From Wenzhouxiangella sediminis (GTDB taxonomy: Bacteria; Pseudomonadota; Gammaproteobacteria; Xanthomonadales; Wenzhouxiangellaceae), in assembly GCF_003410055.1 (NCBI RefSeq), contig NZ_QUZK01000047.1, positions 26,559 to 90,558 on the forward strand: a stretch of 64,000 nucleotides of DNA. The letters run 5' to 3'. Positions 44,406 to 54,071 of the stretch are shown here, piece after piece (within the stretch, counting starts at the first letter, position 1; every line of letters begins with the position of its first letter). Both the position numbers and the translations under genes were made by a program. The notes under the pieces are model-generated. The model searched no databases, had not been told where the DNA came from, and saw only the letters and a list, made by a program, of their open reading frames with translations.

Positions 44406-47400
44406 GTTTGCAGGGCATCGACGTCAGAACCGCCCGGCGGATCCTGGATTTTTCCGGAGGAGACGAGGACCTGAGGACGTTAGGCGAGTTGCAACTCAGA
44501 GGCGCCGTGGCGCTCCATAACATGATTACCGATCCTGAAGTCGGAATGGGCTACCTGGCCGACGAGGTCGGCATGGGCAAAACTTATATTGCGTTGGGTG
44601 TGGTTGCCCTACTGCGCTACTTCAACCCGTCGCTTCGCGTTCTGTTCATCTGCCCCAGTAAAAACGTGCAGGAGAAGTGGTACGCGCGGGAGTATCAGAG
44701 CTTCACCCGGCACAACGTAAAAGTGAACCAATATCGGATCCGAACGCCGGAGGGAAGGCCCGCCGCACCCCGCGTCAGTTGTCGCAATGTCCCGGAATTG
44801 ATCCGAGCCGCCTCCTCAGGATATTACGCTGATTTCTTTGTCGGAATGGGGGCGTTCAGCATCGGGCTGAGCGAGGAAGAGGAACAGTGGCAACGCAAGC
44901 TTGATGAGTTACAGTTCTTGCTCCCCGCACACCAGCGCGCAAAGACGATTACAGACAAGCAAGGCGTAAAAGATCAATATGCGAAGGCGCTTAACTATGT
45001 GCTGCCGATGTTCGATCTTGTAGTTATCGATGAGGCACATAACTTTAAGCACGACTTCCACAGCAGCGACCGCAACTACGTGCTCTCGGGTGTTCTGGGA
45101 TTTCGACATCAGAAGAACTTTGTTCCCCGGGTGAACAACGCATTGCTTCTGTCGGCCACTCCATATGATCGTGATCTCAACCAGTTGCGCAATCAGTTGA
45201 AACTAGTTGGAAAGGGAGAGCTGTTGCCCGAGGGTCTGGCGGCTGAGCGGGATGACGAAGCCCGGCCGTTTCTTCGTCGCTTTCTGGTGCGGCGCCTAAA
45301 TGAGCTGAATATCGCCGGTACGCCCCACACGCGCAACATGTACCGCCGAGAATGGCGTTGTGGAGACCGCGCGGAAGTCGAACTGGAGACCGATGAGCAG
45401 AAACTAATCACCGCCCTGGTCCAGAAGAAAGTGGGTGAAATGCTGCGCGGTCGCGAAGGCAACCCTAGCTTCCAAACAGGATTGCTGGCGTCATTCGAGA
45501 GCTTCGGAGAGTCGACGAAATCCCCACCAGTGGAGTTTGACGGGGATTTGACCGAACGCGAGCAAGGTGACGCCGAGGACAGAAATGTGATCGGCGCCAT
45601 CCGGGACAGCTATGTGGAAGCTGAGCTTGGAAGGACCTTGCCGCATCCGAAGATGGACTTTGTGGCTGACCGTCTGGCGACGGAAGTCTTCGAGCGCGGC
45701 CGCAAGCAGATCGTTTTTGTGCGACGGGTCAAAAGCGTCAAGGAAATCAAAGAAAAGCTGGATGATCACTATAACGACTGGTTGTTCCGTTACATCCGGG
45801 GCCAGCTTGGAGAATTTCCGGAGGCCATGGAAGTTTTTCGTGCTCTTGAAGACGCGTACCGGCGACTGAGCCGTCACCGAGACGGAGATATCGCGGGCGG
45901 TGAGTACCGCACCGGCGAATCCGAAGATGCCGAGGACCGACAGCCGCCGAGTAATGACACCTTCTTCTCATGGTTCTTTCGGGGTGAGGCCGATGCAGAG
46001 CAATCCAAGTTGTTGGATACAGGGGGTGGAGCGTTTACCACGCCTGACCTGATTCGGAGCGGCCTGGCGGCCAGGAACCAAGTAGTCTCGCCATTGCTGG
46101 AGATAAACTGGGCGCGGGAAATTTGCCGATATCGGAGCGAAGATCTGCTGCACTTATGCAAAGACGCCGGTGCCGAGATTGCCCAACACGCACGAGGTTT
46201 CAGCACAGGAGAGACTCAGAACGACTTATTCGGCGAATTTCAAGCGGCCCAACTTGGATTTATAGACTGGTATGGCCATGTTCGGGATATACCAGCTCTG
46301 TGCGCTATGGCCCGCTGGCTCCACCCCGCGTCTGGCTCGTCGAAGCGAGAGGCTTTCCGCCCCGGGCAGGTGCCGGGCAATCTCGAAGTACACACTTTTT
46401 TCGATGCCCTAGAACAGGCGGGCCTGTCGGACGCGCTAATTCCGCGTAAGCGCGAGTTAATCGAGGCGTTGTTCTCTGACGGCGGCTTCGACCCGGAAAA
46501 TCTCCGCGTGCTGGAGATACACCGCGCACTGCTGGGGCTATGTTTGAGGACCGGGCACGGCATTGTCGATCTCTACCTCGCCCGCTTGCGACAAGGGGCC
46601 GAGAACCTGACGAAAACGACGCGGGGAGCGTGGATGGACGACGTGGCCGCACGGTTGCGCGAACAGTCCACACGCGACGGTTTCAGCACATATCGCGAGT
46701 TGCACGATCTTTCCGACCAGCTTGAACTCGTAATTAAATCCAACCTGCCTGATGTGTACGAGAAGACTCGCGAAGAATACCGGCTCTATTTCAGTCGCAT
46801 GCTGAATCCTGTAGCGCCAATCATGGGCGCCAGCGGCGCAACCGTCGGAAGCCGCTCAGCCCAGGCCCGGAAGTTTAGGATGCCAGGCTACCCGCTGGCG
46901 CTGGTTTCCACAGACGTTTTTCAGGAAGGCGAAGACTTGCATACATTTTGCGACAGCGTCGTGCATTACGGCCTGAGTGGCTCTCCCGTTCATATTGAGC
47001 AGAAAACGGGACGGGTGGACCGAATCGCATCGCAGGCGCAGCGCAGGCTGCTTTCATTGAAGGCCAGCGACGATGTGCAGGATGACAAGCTAATACAGGT
47101 GACATTCCCTTACGTTAAGGAGAGCATCGAGACGCTCCAGGTCAGACAGCTCTGCGGGAACCTGAATAAATTCCTGGAAAGTCTTCATGAAATAGGCAGG
47201 CGGGATACTCCGATGGACGACCACATTGATATGGATCGCGTGCTGCAGGATCGCTCGGCGATTCCCGAACAAATCCGAGAACGGCTTAAGTCCCCCTACG
47301 TGCCAGATGTTCCGGAGCACGCGCCAGAACTCAACCGGGAATCAAATCTGGATGCTGAGGCCACCCGCGTTGACCGGATGAGCGGACATGTTCGCTCACT

Positions 47401-48220
47401 GCTGCGGGACTATTTCGACGGCACGGTGCCGGAGGCGGGTCGCTGGAATAATGTTCGGACGCGCGGCGAAGTCGAGCTCAGCGAAGTTCGGATGACCTCG
47501 GCCCGCGCAAGCGGCGAGTTGCTGTTGAAAGCACACAGGCCGGCCGAAGAGATCTCTTTGGGCAATATGACCAGGAAAGCGCTGGCTGAACTCATGGAAA
47601 AAGAGTCGTGGCGCTCCCTTTCAAGAACCTATGCAGTCCCAGTGGCAAACCGCAGCTTTCGGCTTTACCACGACAGCGAACTGCTGATCGGCGAGGAGCT
47701 CAACACGTGGCCTGGCGAGATCGACAGATTCTTTGAGCGCTTTTCGCTGGACCACGACCCCTTTGAGTATGCTAAACCCACTTCGAAGCCGATCGTAGAT
47801 TGCTGGAAGCGGGCTCGTAGTTCGGGATCAACGAAGTATGGTCAACTGGAAGCTATGGTTGCGGGCTCCGTTGAGCGCGACCATTTGAAACTAGTATTGT
47901 CTTTTGGCGCTGAGGGGAACAACAGGCGACACAAGATTCGAATCTATGAATACCTCGATCGCTGCATATTTTTGTCGACTGCGGCCGACAAAAAGGTCGT
48001 CAAGGGGCTGACCGTAGATCAGATAGCTAGCTTGACCTGGGAGCGCAATGCAAATACAGATGTGGTGGAGTTCATGTTGAGCCCAGAGATGGACATTGTT
48101 GGCCGGGCGATTCAGCCAATCGAAGGTTTAACACTTAGAAAATTTCTGTATTGTGCCTACACACTTGCTACCGCTACTGACAGGTTGGAGTACCTGATTC
48201 AGGAGCCCGATTTGCACTAA
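44402..48220 (+). CDS. SNF2-type helicase (ZacC-like?)
   Basis: A 1272-residue SF2 helicase. N-terminal motifs: DEVGMGKTYIALGVV (Walker A, about 55-62), LFICPSKNVQEKW, VIDEAHNF (DEAH, about 210) and LLSATPYDRD. The C-terminal lobe has QIVFVRRVKSVKEIK, VSTDVFQEGEDLHTFCDSV and HIEQKTGRVDRIASQ (motif VI), separated from the N-lobe by a large insertion of about 350 residues. It ends the run of coupled genes that starts at 39011. SNF2 motors act on double-stranded DNA; with the PLD protein it probably forms a DNA-sensing, DNA-cutting complex, by analogy. Confidence 0.85.
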   Translation: MSLQGIDVRTARRILDFSGGDEDLRTLGELQLRGAVALHNMITDPEVGMGYLADEVGMGKTYIALGVVALLRYFNPSLRVLFICPSKNVQEKWYAREYQSFTRHNVKVNQYRIRTPEGRPAAPRVSCRNVPELIRAASSGYYADFFVGMGAFSIGLSEEEEQWQRKLDELQFLLPAHQRAKTITDKQGVKDQYAKALNYVLPMFDLVVIDEAHNFKHDFHSSDRNYVLSGVLGFRHQKNFVPRVNNALLLSATPYDRDLNQLRNQLKLVGKGELLPEGLAAERDDEARPFLRRFLVRRLNELNIAGTPHTRNMYRREWRCGDRAEVELETDEQKLITALVQKKVGEMLRGREGNPSFQTGLLASFESFGESTKSPPVEFDGDLTEREQGDAEDRNVIGAIRDSYVEAELGRTLPHPKMDFVADRLATEVFERGRKQIVFVRRVKSVKEIKEKLDDHYNDWLFRYIRGQLGEFPEAMEVFRALEDAYRRLSRHRDGDIAGGEYRTGESEDAEDRQPPSNDTFFSWFFRGEADAEQSKLLDTGGGAFTTPDLIRSGLAARNQVVSPLLEINWAREICRYRSEDLLHLCKDAGAEIAQHARGFSTGETQNDLFGEFQAAQLGFIDWYGHVRDIPALCAMARWLHPASGSSKREAFRPGQVPGNLEVHTFFDALEQAGLSDALIPRKRELIEALFSDGGFDPENLRVLEIHRALLGLCLRTGHGIVDLYLARLRQGAENLTKTTRGAWMDDVAARLREQSTRDGFSTYRELHDLSDQLELVIKSNLPDVYEKTREEYRLYFSRMLNPVAPIMGASGATVGSRSAQARKFRMPGYPLALVSTDVFQEGEDLHTFCDSVVHYGLSGSPVHIEQKTGRVDRIASQAQRRLLSLKASDDVQDDKLIQVTFPYVKESIETLQVRQLCGNLNKFLESLHEIGRRDTPMDDHIDMDRVLQDRSAIPEQIRERLKSPYVPDVPEHAPELNRESNLDAEATRVDRMSGHVRSLLRDYFDGTVPEAGRWNNVRTRGEVELSEVRMTSARASGELLLKAHRPAEEISLGNMTRKALAELMEKESWRSLSRTYAVPVANRSFRLYHDSELLIGEELNTWPGEIDRFFERFSLDHDPFEYAKPTSKPIVDCWKRARSSGSTKYGQLEAMVAGSVERDHLKLVLSFGAEGNNRRHKIRIYEYLDRCIFLSTAADKKVVKGLTVDQIASLTWERNANTDVVEFMLSPEMDIVGRAIQPIEGLTLRKFLYCAYTLATATDRLEYLIQEPDLH

Positions 48221-48478
48221 TGCATCGATTCCAATAGGGACTGCAAAAGAAAGCGACTGCGTACGAACTCCTTACCATCTCTCCAAGCTATTTCCTCCAT
48301 GGAAGTCCAGTGTCATAGTGTTAATGAGGATGTTGCAAGAGTCCCAAAGCAGCCACGCTCCTGGTTGGTTTAAATCTTAGGGCCCACGTACGCCGACATG
48401 CTTTGACGAACGTCAGGCGCGGGTATTGCGGAAGGTCTCTCGAAACCACCCAATCTTCTTTTTCATGAGGGGCTTGAT

Positions 48479-49189
48479 TCACTCGGGTGCGACGAGGCCT
48501 GCCTTAGTCTCCCATCTTTGAAGCGACTCGCAAAAGCGAACGGAGACGTGATCTCCGTACCGTTTCACAGTTTGCCTAAATTGCTGAAAAGAGATCCATT
48601 CATCAAAATCGTCGTTCTCTTTCTCCAGCGGGTGAATGCAAACAAGATTAATTACAGGATCAGCCGGAAGTATATTCACTTGTCTCAGTTCATTCGTAAA
48701 GCCTCGCAGGTTGCTCTGACGCGCGTACACGTCGAGCCCTTCTACGTTGGCGATTACACCAACCCTCTCTAGGTCTTTTAAGAGATGGAGATACTTCCTT
48801 TTCGAAGAGCTCGCCGAAATGACCCGGATCAGTCCCTTCAGTAAGGCATTAAAACCTGCATTCTTTGCCTGTTTCAAATAGTCATTCTGCGACAGGCGGG
48901 TTGATCCCCCATCGGTCTTGAGCTCTACAAGCCAGACTTTGTTCAAGTCGCTCGAGAAGGCCAAGTAGTCCGCCCGAAATGACTGGTTATTCCCTTTTTC
49001 ACTGTCAAGGGTCTTTTTGTGGAGTGGGAACTCGGGGATCAGTGTTTCATGGATGTTTAAGCCAGTTCGCACCTCCAGAACCTCGCGTAGGTAGAGTGAA
49101 AAGAATATATCTGCTCGGCGTTCCAGCTGGTAAGTCGGAAGGTTCCGCCATTTATCTAACTTCGCGAATAGCTGATCGATTTTTTCCAT
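48479..49189 (-). CDS. PD-(D/E)XK-like nuclease-fold protein
   Basis: A 236-residue protein I do not recognise as a named family. The segment SFRADYLAFSSDLNKVWLVE then LKTDGGSTRL gives D-x(13)-E-x-K, the PD-(D/E)XK pattern, preceded by a helix with Glu (QLERRADIFFSLYLREVLEV). It is AT-richer than its neighbours and transcribed toward the SNF2 gene. It could be a restriction nuclease or a stand-alone defence effector. The 258 bases between it and the SNF2 stop show no gene or clear terminator. Confidence 0.6.
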   Translation of the reverse strand: MEKIDQLFAKLDKWRNLPTYQLERRADIFFSLYLREVLEVRTGLNIHETLIPEFPLHKKTLDSEKGNNQSFRADYLAFSSDLNKVWLVELKTDGGSTRLSQNDYLKQAKNAGFNALLKGLIRVISASSSKRKYLHLLKDLERVGVIANVEGLDVYARQSNLRGFTNELRQVNILPADPVINLVCIHPLEKENDDFDEWISFQQFRQTVKRYGDHVSVRFCESLQRWETKAGLVAPE

Positions 49190-49249
49190 GCGGTTTTCCT
49201 ATGGGTAGTTTGCTGTGTACGTACGCAGTATTGGTATACGCATTTTTAA

Positions 49250-50737
49250 CTAGTTCGGGCGATTAGGCGCTCGCTCCCTTAGTTCATTTAGAACGTCAAC
49301 CATGGCCTGGGTATCTTGCGCGCAGTAGCTTCTAAGCTGCTCGAAGGTCTGCTGCGCATCGGCGCTCGTGGGTTCATTCAGTGCAGCCTCATATGCGGTA
49401 GCCGCGGCCATGCCGTCGGAGATGGCCAGGTCGGACCACTTTCTGTCGGGGAGCAGGGCCGGAAGCACGGCCTTGATTGAGAAAGACCCGTTGAAGTCCG
49501 GATGGTAGTAGTTTTCGCGAACGACCGGCAGCAAGTCCCACAGGCGTGCCTTGACCGTCTCGATTTCGGTTGCAAGTTCGGGAACCGCAACTGCGAGTTC
49601 ATTGAGCATTCGGCGCTCGTAGCCGGAGTAGACGACGATGCTGCCGGTATCTCCCACAGCGTGGACCAGGGCGTGTGCAAGCGCGGGCCGCGGATCGGAA
49701 TCTTCGGTGTGGAGGTGCTCCATGTGCTGCAGCTCACCCTTCGGCGTTTCGTAGTGCAGCGAGAACTGAAAAGGGATCGCCTGGAAAGGGCGTGTGCCCG
49801 GATAGCGTGGCAGCGCCGGCTGGAAGGCCTCGAAATCGAGGTAGTAGAGCGGCCACTCGACTTGGGCGAGCGTCTCGCCCAGCTTTCCAGACTGCCAGGG
49901 TTGCCCGGTGATGACGGCCTGTCGGATGCGTTCCTGCATCTGGTTGAGATTAAAATCGGCCGGGATGTTTTCGATGCGCTCGATGCCCAGTGCTTGCAGC
50001 TCGGCTCGGCGGGTGGGGTGCAGGCGGTGGAGCTGGTCGAGGCCGTTTTCCGGAAACTCTATGCCGTCGCTACAGTGGGCGTAGTAAGGGCACTCGTAGG
50101 GCGTGAAGCAGTGATCGCCAATCGGAATTTCGGGCGGATTGGGTCGGGTCAGCATGTCGTGGAACGCTCGCACCTGCTCCCCAATCCGCTTGGAGGCCGC
50201 CAGGCAGTGTTCTCTGGACTCGAAGAAGGCGAATAGCTGGTCCAGATCATATTCGCCGCCGGGGTAGACGTAGTTGCGATCGAGAACCAGGATGCCGGCC
50301 TGTCGGATATCCAGGCCGGCGCCTGTGGCGACCCAGTGCTGGATGGCGATGTCTTCCTGAAAGACTTCCTTCTCTCCCCGGGTGGCAGCCTTAACTTCGA
50401 TCAGATCCCAGCCCGCGCCGTTGCGCGCGAGGATGTCGACCCGGATGAACACGCCCTGGTGCTCGATGGCAGCCTCGTAGATCGCCGGTACGGCCGGGTC
50501 GGCCATCAGTTTGTTGGTGGCGGCGATGGCCTGCTCACGTTCCCAGGGCTTGAATCCGACCAGGACGCCGCCGGGCCAGCGCTGTTGGGCCAGCTCGCCT
50601 ACGGCCGTGCCCCGGTCGAAGATGGTCTGAAGCGTTGCGTCAGGCGGCGTCGCCAGATCGCGTCGGTAGACGTCATTCCACAGTCGCAGGGGGCACTGCT
50701 GGCCGGCGATGAAGCGGGATTTACTCAGGCGGGTCAT
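49250..50737 (-). CDS. DUF2779 protein: Cas4-like nuclease + DEDD exonuclease fold
   Basis: A 495-residue protein. The N-terminal half is Cas4/RecB-like: Cys in GQQCPLRLW, RVDILARNGAGWDLIEVKAA (D and ExK), and clustered Cys in HCFTPYECPYYAHC, likely an iron-sulfur cluster. The second half is RNase H-like: YYLDFEAFQPALPRY (first D-E), IVVYSGYERRMLNELA and LRSYCAQDTQAMVDVLNEL (last D). This is the DUF2779 layout. The start at 50737 overlaps the WYL gene stop by four bases, so the nuclease is made with its likely regulator. Confidence 0.82.
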   Translation of the reverse strand: MTRLSKSRFIAGQQCPLRLWNDVYRRDLATPPDATLQTIFDRGTAVGELAQQRWPGGVLVGFKPWEREQAIAATNKLMADPAVPAIYEAAIEHQGVFIRVDILARNGAGWDLIEVKAATRGEKEVFQEDIAIQHWVATGAGLDIRQAGILVLDRNYVYPGGEYDLDQLFAFFESREHCLAASKRIGEQVRAFHDMLTRPNPPEIPIGDHCFTPYECPYYAHCSDGIEFPENGLDQLHRLHPTRRAELQALGIERIENIPADFNLNQMQERIRQAVITGQPWQSGKLGETLAQVEWPLYYLDFEAFQPALPRYPGTRPFQAIPFQFSLHYETPKGELQHMEHLHTEDSDPRPALAHALVHAVGDTGSIVVYSGYERRMLNELAVAVPELATEIETVKARLWDLLPVVRENYYHPDFNGSFSIKAVLPALLPDRKWSDLAISDGMAAATAYEAALNEPTSADAQQTFEQLRSYCAQDTQAMVDVLNELRERAPNRPN

Positions 50738-51729
50738 GGCGTTTCGTACATGTTCAGCAGTGCTTGGGCATCTCGGCGCATGTCTTCCCGCACGTGCTCG
50801 GGCGCGACGACCTCCACGCCGCTCCCGAAGCCCATCAGCCACCAGCGCAGTTGTTCCGAGTCGTTGACGGTCGCACGAATCTCGATGCGGCCATCGTCCA
50901 GGGTCTTGTGGGTTTGCTCCGGAGACAGGGGTGTTTCCAGCAAGGCTTTGCCGGCGTAAGCGTCGAATCGGGCGACGAGCGAGATTTTCTCTCCGCTGGA
51001 ATAGTCAAATCCGCCTTCGCGGATGTACTCGTCGAGGTCGAAGTCTTCTGGTTCATTTGCCGCGTCCTCGAGCAGGTGCGCCGCGCTCATGCGGTGCAGC
51101 ACCAGCTGCCGGATATCTGTGAAGTCCCAGACGGTGGCGAGCAAGTAGTGAACCGAGTCGCGCACGACCAGGGCGAGCGGGTGCAGGGTCATGCGACGTG
51201 GCGCTTCGCGGCTGCGGTTGGTGTAGTCGACTTCAACCTGGCGTCTCTCCAGCAGGCCCTGGTAGACGGCGTCGAGGACGTCCGGCGAGATCTCGGGTGC
51301 CTGCAGCTGCATGGACCGCGGCAGGATGCGCACGCGTTTCGTCCAGCGACGGAAACTTCCTGCGTCGGTGGATTCGAGGAACCCGCGCGCGGCGTCGAAG
51401 TGGGGCTGGATCTCGTGGGCCAGGCTGCGCGGCAACAGGGGTTGCAGGTGCTGCTCGATGAGCTGCCAGCTCAGCGCTGAAACCGGGTCGTGTCCTGGCA
51501 GGGTCACCGTTTCGGCATGTGGTGCCCAGTGCCAGCGCGGCGAGTCGCCCTCGTCGCAGATCAAGGGAAAGGGTGCGGACAGCTTGACCAGGTCGCGCTG
51601 AATGGTGCGCAGGTTCACCTCGAAGTCGCGCGCTGCCAGTGCGGCTCGCAGCGACTCGGTGGTGATGCCGGGCGGGCGGCGGGGCACCAGGCTCAGCATG
51701 GTGATCTGGCGAAGTGTCGTGTCCGGCAT
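50734..51729 (-). CDS. WYL-domain transcriptional regulator
   Basis: A 331-residue regulator: N-terminal winged helix (TTESLRAALAARDFEVNLRT, then IQRDLVKLSAPFPL), a WYL domain (VEVDYTNRSREAPRRMTLHP, LALVVRDSVHYLLATVWDF) and a WCX-like C-terminus. In defence loci such proteins (BrxR, CapW) repress their systems by binding inverted repeats and release them on ligand or phage cues. Here a perfect dyad lies 89 bases upstream of its start, in the divergent gap to the AAA gene. It heads an operon with the DUF2779 nuclease. Confidence 0.87.
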   Translation of the reverse strand: MPDTTLRQITMLSLVPRRPPGITTESLRAALAARDFEVNLRTIQRDLVKLSAPFPLICDEGDSPRWHWAPHAETVTLPGHDPVSALSWQLIEQHLQPLLPRSLAHEIQPHFDAARGFLESTDAGSFRRWTKRVRILPRSMQLQAPEISPDVLDAVYQGLLERRQVEVDYTNRSREAPRRMTLHPLALVVRDSVHYLLATVWDFTDIRQLVLHRMSAAHLLEDAANEPEDFDLDEYIREGGFDYSSGEKISLVARFDAYAGKALLETPLSPEQTHKTLDDGRIEIRATVNDSEQLRWWLMGFGSGVEVVAPEHVREDMRRDAQALLNMYETP

Positions 51730-51792
51730 GCTTGCGCTCCCTCTTTCGTCCCCGGCCCCAGTCTAGCCCAGGGCGTTTTTTGCTTGTGCGGC

Positions 51793-51836
51793 ATCGATAT
51801 CGATTCTCCGGCAGCCCGGCGACAGATTCTGTCGCC
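51793..51836. promoter_or_regulatory. Dyads in WYL/AAA divergent region
   Basis: Two palindromes: ATCGATATCGAT (51793-51804) and GGCGACAG-ATT-CTGTCGCC (51818-51836). The second ends 48 bases before the AAA start and recurs as a near copy at 54861-54876. It is the best candidate for the WYL protein's operator. Confidence 0.72.
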
Positions 51837-51884
51837 ATCGCGGGCTATCGTGCCGTTCCGCTAGTTTCGAAGCCGGGGGATGGA

Positions 51885-53963
51885 ATGCACAAGTACGAAC
51901 GGAAGCTGATGTGGACGATGGTCCGTAACCTGCTGCGCCATCTGCCGGCGCGGCATCCGGCCGTCGATGATCTGTTTCGTCAAAGCGATGAGTTGTTCGT
52001 GCTCGGTCGCTATTCGGACACCTGGCTGAAGGCCCGGAGCATGTGCGACGAGCATCCGGAGTGGGTGCCGGATGAACTTCTGCCCGAGACGCATAAGGCC
52101 CTGCGCTGGCACGATCTGGCCGAGCTGGAGTGTCGTGCCCTGGGACATATCAGGCCTTCGGCTGTGCGGCGGCGCGTGGATCTGATCGGCCGTCTGTTCG
52201 GCATTGATGCGCTGGGCCTGACGCTGCTTGAGTTGCTCTACCTCAAAGAGGTGTCGTCGCTGGCCGGCGACCTGTTTCGATTGTGCGAGCGCGTGTCCAC
52301 GCGGCCGGCGCTGGCCCTGTCTGTCCTGACGGGCCATTCTGTGATGGCCATCGAGCGTCGACTGGCGCCCACCAGCCCACTGGTGCAGTACGGGTTGTTC
52401 GACAGCCCGAGGTTCGCGCGGATCGATCCCCTTCCGGATCTCAGTTCGGCCACCACCGCACTGCTCTCGCAGCCGCTGCGCACGTCCGCCGACGTGCGTC
52501 GCGCCCTGCTTGGCCGGCCCATGACATCTGAACTGGATTGGGAAGATTTCAGGCATTTGGGCGACGACGCCGAGTTTATTGTCGATCTTTTGGCCGGCTC
52601 GCTTCGGCAGGGCCAGCGGGGCGTCAGCGTTTTGCTTTACGGGCCGCCCGGAACCGGGAAGACCGAGTTTGCCCGTACGCTGGCAGCCAGGCTGAACACC
52701 GATCTGTACGCCCTTGGAGAGGAAGACGGCCACGGCGGCTCGCCCGACACCCGGGAGCGGCTGGGCAGCATCCAGATGGCCCAAAGCCTGCTGCGCGACC
52801 ATGGAGAAGCCTTGTTGCTGATTGACGAGGCCGAGGATGTGCTGGATAGCCCCGGTGCTTCATTCGGCCTGTTCGGGTTCGGGCCGGTGCGCCGGCAACC
52901 CCAGACGGCGCGCGTGTTTCTTCATCGCTTGCTGGAGAAAGCGCCGGCACCGATGCTGTGGGTCTGCAACCACATTGGTGGCATCGATTCGGCAGTCCTG
53001 CGTCGCTTCAGCTATGTGATGGAAGTCCAGCCGCCTTCGAGGCGTTCCAGGCAGCGCGTCTGGATGCGCAGCCTGGCTCAGCACGGCTACAGAAATTGCG
53101 AGCCGCTTGCAGCGCGTTGTGCCGAGCTACCGGTTTCGCCAGGGATTTCCGCGCAGGCCGTCCGTTCGGCGCGCCTTGCTGGCCGTGGCGCGGAGGCGGT
53201 CGAACAGGTTGCCCGCCGACTCGGCCAGGGGGTTTCAGGCAAGCCCCTGCCCAGGCGCGATGCGCACTCGACCTCGTTCAGCCTGGACCTGATCTGCGCC
53301 GATCAGGACATTGCCGATCTGACCGAACGCCTGGCCCGTCTACGCGAGCCCCGCTTTTCGATCTGCGTTGACGGGCCGCCCGGGACCGGCAAGTCCGCTT
53401 GGGTGCGGCATCTGGCCGAGCGGCTGGATATGGAGGTTCGCCTCGAGCGTGCATCGGATCTGCTGGATATGTTTGTCGGTGGTACCGAAGCCAATATCGC
53501 TCGGGCGTTCGCTCGCGCCCAGGCAGCCGGGGAGCTTCTGGTCTTTGATGAGGCCGATTCCTTTCTGCAAGACCGGCGCGGTGCTCAGCGAAGCTGGGAG
53601 GTGACCGCGGTTAATGAAATGCTGACCTGGATGGAATCGCATCCACTGCCCTTCGCCTGCACGACCAACCTGCTCGATGCGGTGGATCCCGCAGCCATGC
53701 GCCGGTTTACTTTCAAGCTGCGCTTCGAGTACCTGGATGAAGCGCGGGTTCAGGCTGCGTTTCGATGTTTCTTCGATGCTGATTGGCCAGGCTCGGTCCC
53801 GCCGCCGGATCGCCTGGCCCCGGGCGATTTCGCTGTGGTGCAGAAGCGGGCCAGAATCGAAGGAATCGATGATCGCGTTCGGTTGGCCGAGATGCTGGCC
53901 GATGAATGCCGCCACAAGCCGGGCCGGTCGCGAGGCATGGGTTTTCTACAACCGACCGGTTGA
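51885..53963 (+). CDS. Tandem AAA+ ATPase (two AAA modules)
   Basis: A 692-residue ATPase. After about 230 residues of helical N-terminus come two AAA modules: the first with LLYGPPGTGKTEFART (about 252) and LLLIDEAEDVLD, the second with CVDGPPGTGKSAWVRHLAER (about 495), MFVGGTEANIARAF and LLVFDEADSFLQDR. Both Walker A and B are intact. It looks like a Cdc48-like remodeller. The ATG at 51885 follows GGGGGATGG. It is divergent from the WYL-DUF2779 operon and shares its dyad with the 59-aa/nuclease operon. Confidence 0.82.
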   Translation: MHKYERKLMWTMVRNLLRHLPARHPAVDDLFRQSDELFVLGRYSDTWLKARSMCDEHPEWVPDELLPETHKALRWHDLAELECRALGHIRPSAVRRRVDLIGRLFGIDALGLTLLELLYLKEVSSLAGDLFRLCERVSTRPALALSVLTGHSVMAIERRLAPTSPLVQYGLFDSPRFARIDPLPDLSSATTALLSQPLRTSADVRRALLGRPMTSELDWEDFRHLGDDAEFIVDLLAGSLRQGQRGVSVLLYGPPGTGKTEFARTLAARLNTDLYALGEEDGHGGSPDTRERLGSIQMAQSLLRDHGEALLLIDEAEDVLDSPGASFGLFGFGPVRRQPQTARVFLHRLLEKAPAPMLWVCNHIGGIDSAVLRRFSYVMEVQPPSRRSRQRVWMRSLAQHGYRNCEPLAARCAELPVSPGISAQAVRSARLAGRGAEAVEQVARRLGQGVSGKPLPRRDAHSTSFSLDLICADQDIADLTERLARLREPRFSICVDGPPGTGKSAWVRHLAERLDMEVRLERASDLLDMFVGGTEANIARAFARAQAAGELLVFDEADSFLQDRRGAQRSWEVTAVNEMLTWMESHPLPFACTTNLLDAVDPAAMRRFTFKLRFEYLDEARVQAAFRCFFDADWPGSVPPPDRLAPGDFAVVQKRARIEGIDDRVRLAEMLADECRHKPGRSRGMGFLQPTG

Positions 53964-54038
53964 TGAAAAGCTGGTTTGGGAGCGCTGTATATAGATGCTG
54001 GCGGCACGCTATCGGCGGCCGCCAGGCTAGCCCCCAGC

Positions 54039-54055
54039 GGGGCGATCGTCGCCCC
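54039..54055. terminator. Hairpin in convergent gap
   Basis: GGGGCGA-TCG-TCGCCCC lies between the convergent AAA and PD-(D/E)XK genes, 75 bases after one stop and 16 before the other. No T-run follows on either side; it may be a bidirectional RNA-end hairpin or REP-like element. Confidence 0.45.
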
Positions 54056-54071
54056 TACTGGCCCAATAGGT

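Noticed and set aside
42384..48220. PLD plus SNF2 as DISARM
   Set aside because: No drmA- or drmB-like gene and no DISARM methyltransferase adjacent; the nearby Mod belongs with the Res gene.
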